Below are positions 63,657 through 64,000 of a stretch of 64,000 nucleotides of DNA, piece by piece; the first letter of the stretch is position 1; every line of letters starts with the position of its first letter. The stretch lies in assembly GCF_001890765.1 (NCBI RefSeq), contig NZ_KV878783.1, positions 1,527,174-1,591,173 on the forward strand, read 5' to 3'. Under the pieces are notes generated by a model that had not been told where the DNA came from, searched no databases, and saw only the letters and a list, made by a program, of their open reading frames with translations. This DNA comes from Spirulina major PCC 6313 (GTDB lineage Bacteria > Cyanobacteriota > Cyanobacteriia > Cyanobacteriales > Spirulinaceae). A program made the translations under genes and the position numbers.

Positions 63657-64000
63657 TCATGAGCATATTCTTGCTGACGACAATGTCCGCAGTGAGGCGT
63701 TGATCTGCTGACCCAGGGCTTGCACATGGGGTTCTTTCATCATGGTTAGGTGTCGCCCCGGCATCGCGTGAACGGTGATTTTTCCCTGCACCAGATCACC
63801 CCAGCCTAAGGTGGGATTGTGGGCAGAGCGCGGGGATTGCAGTTGGGCCCGATATACCACTACATCCCCATCATAGGGTTGAGGCTGATAGCTGTCCTGA
63901 GCGTGGTAGTTGGGTTGCAATACATTCAGCATCCGGAGGTTAACATTTTGGGCTTTGAGCGTTTCGGTATAGATGCGATCGCGCTTCATTTGCCGTTTCC
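63657..64000 (-). CDS. C-terminal thioesterase domain, probably of an NRPS/PKS (partial at window edge)
   Basis: The visible 114 residues are open past the window end. The sequence has YQPQPYDGDVVVYRAQLQ, NPTLGWGDLVQGKITVHAMPGRHLTMMKEPHVQALGQQI, which is the end of a type I thioesterase with its catalytic His in the GRHLTMM motif. Such domains release the chain of a nonribosomal peptide or polyketide. The upstream catalytic Ser/Asp and any modules lie outside the window. It reads away from aspS's start, on the same strand. Confidence 0.75.
   Translation of the reverse strand, partial: KRQMKRDRIYTETLKAQNVNLRMLNVLQPNYHAQDSYQPQPYDGDVVVYRAQLQSPRSAHNPTLGWGDLVQGKITVHAMPGRHLTMMKEPHVQALGQQINASLRTLSSARICS

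Noticed and set aside
1-64000. GCGATCGC palindromes as a restriction or regulatory signal of the hsd operon
   Set aside because: They are spread over the whole window inside and outside genes, which is the known genome-wide HIP1 pattern of cyanobacteria, not a local site.

Overview
The window reads as chromosomal DNA of a cyanobacterium. The HIP1 octamer GCGATCGC and its GCGATCG core recur throughout, in genes and between them. The gene set also fits: a glucosylglycerol-phosphate phosphatase, a Mini-III RNase, a DUF1816 protein, a PEP-CTERM surface protein, a RNase P RNA carrying heptamer repeats, and a cyanobacterial FtsH. The phosphatase implies glucosylglycerol as compatible solute, so a brackish, marine or salt-tolerant habitat is likely. 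The species cannot be fixed from the sequence alone.

Layout, 0-28 kb. A large secreted-type protease opens the window and joins a subtilase, a bulb-lectin repeat and an M23 peptidase in one chain. A REP/RAYT region and a Uma2-family gene follow. Next come an ECF-transporter T subunit, a 1137-residue pseudo-receiver/WD40 protein and a flavoprotein. A surface-polysaccharide group (GH9 hydrolase, flippase, sulfotransferase, GT4) spans 11.4-17.7 kb. After a short repeat cluster come an FAD-linked oxidase and a Ser/Thr signalling pair (FHA kinase and PP2C phosphatase). asnS, a DnaJ-family co-chaperone, another GT4, a MITE-like repeat and an M48 peptidase complete this part.

28-36 kb is the main accessory island: a Type I restriction-modification operon ordered hsdM - TA pair - hsdS - TA pair - hsdR. 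Two small type II toxin-antitoxin pairs sit between the hsd genes with near-zero spacing. hsdS is split by an IS630-family element whose TA duplication can be read at base resolution. hsdR carries five in-frame copies of a 23-24 residue repeat encoded by a palindromic DNA repeat, just before its DECH box.

36-64 kb is mostly housekeeping: a Rieske oxygenase, carA, a STAS protein that seems to start at ATT, mini-RNase III with an rRNA methyltransferase, rplU-rpmA, an HtrA protease, ggpP, a pentapeptide-repeat protein, rbgA/ylqF and ftsH. A second MITE-like copy and a PEP-CTERM protein follow. A solo TnpB element at 52.4-53.7 kb has ends that match the IS608 guide/cleavage-site layout, so its boundaries, likely TAM and likely guide can be read off. 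The rest is pepP, rnpB (with STRR heptamers), a PlsC-like acyltransferase, an unknown protein, a pseudopilin, LysR with a TrpD-like protein, a membrane protein, aspS, and the C-terminus of an NRPS/PKS-type thioesterase leaving the window.

The strongest leads are the TA-laced and IS-broken Type I RM operon, the repeat expansion inside HsdR, the TnpB element with readable ends, the protease fusion, and the pseudo-receiver/WD40 protein. All product names come from motif reading; no database search was possible.
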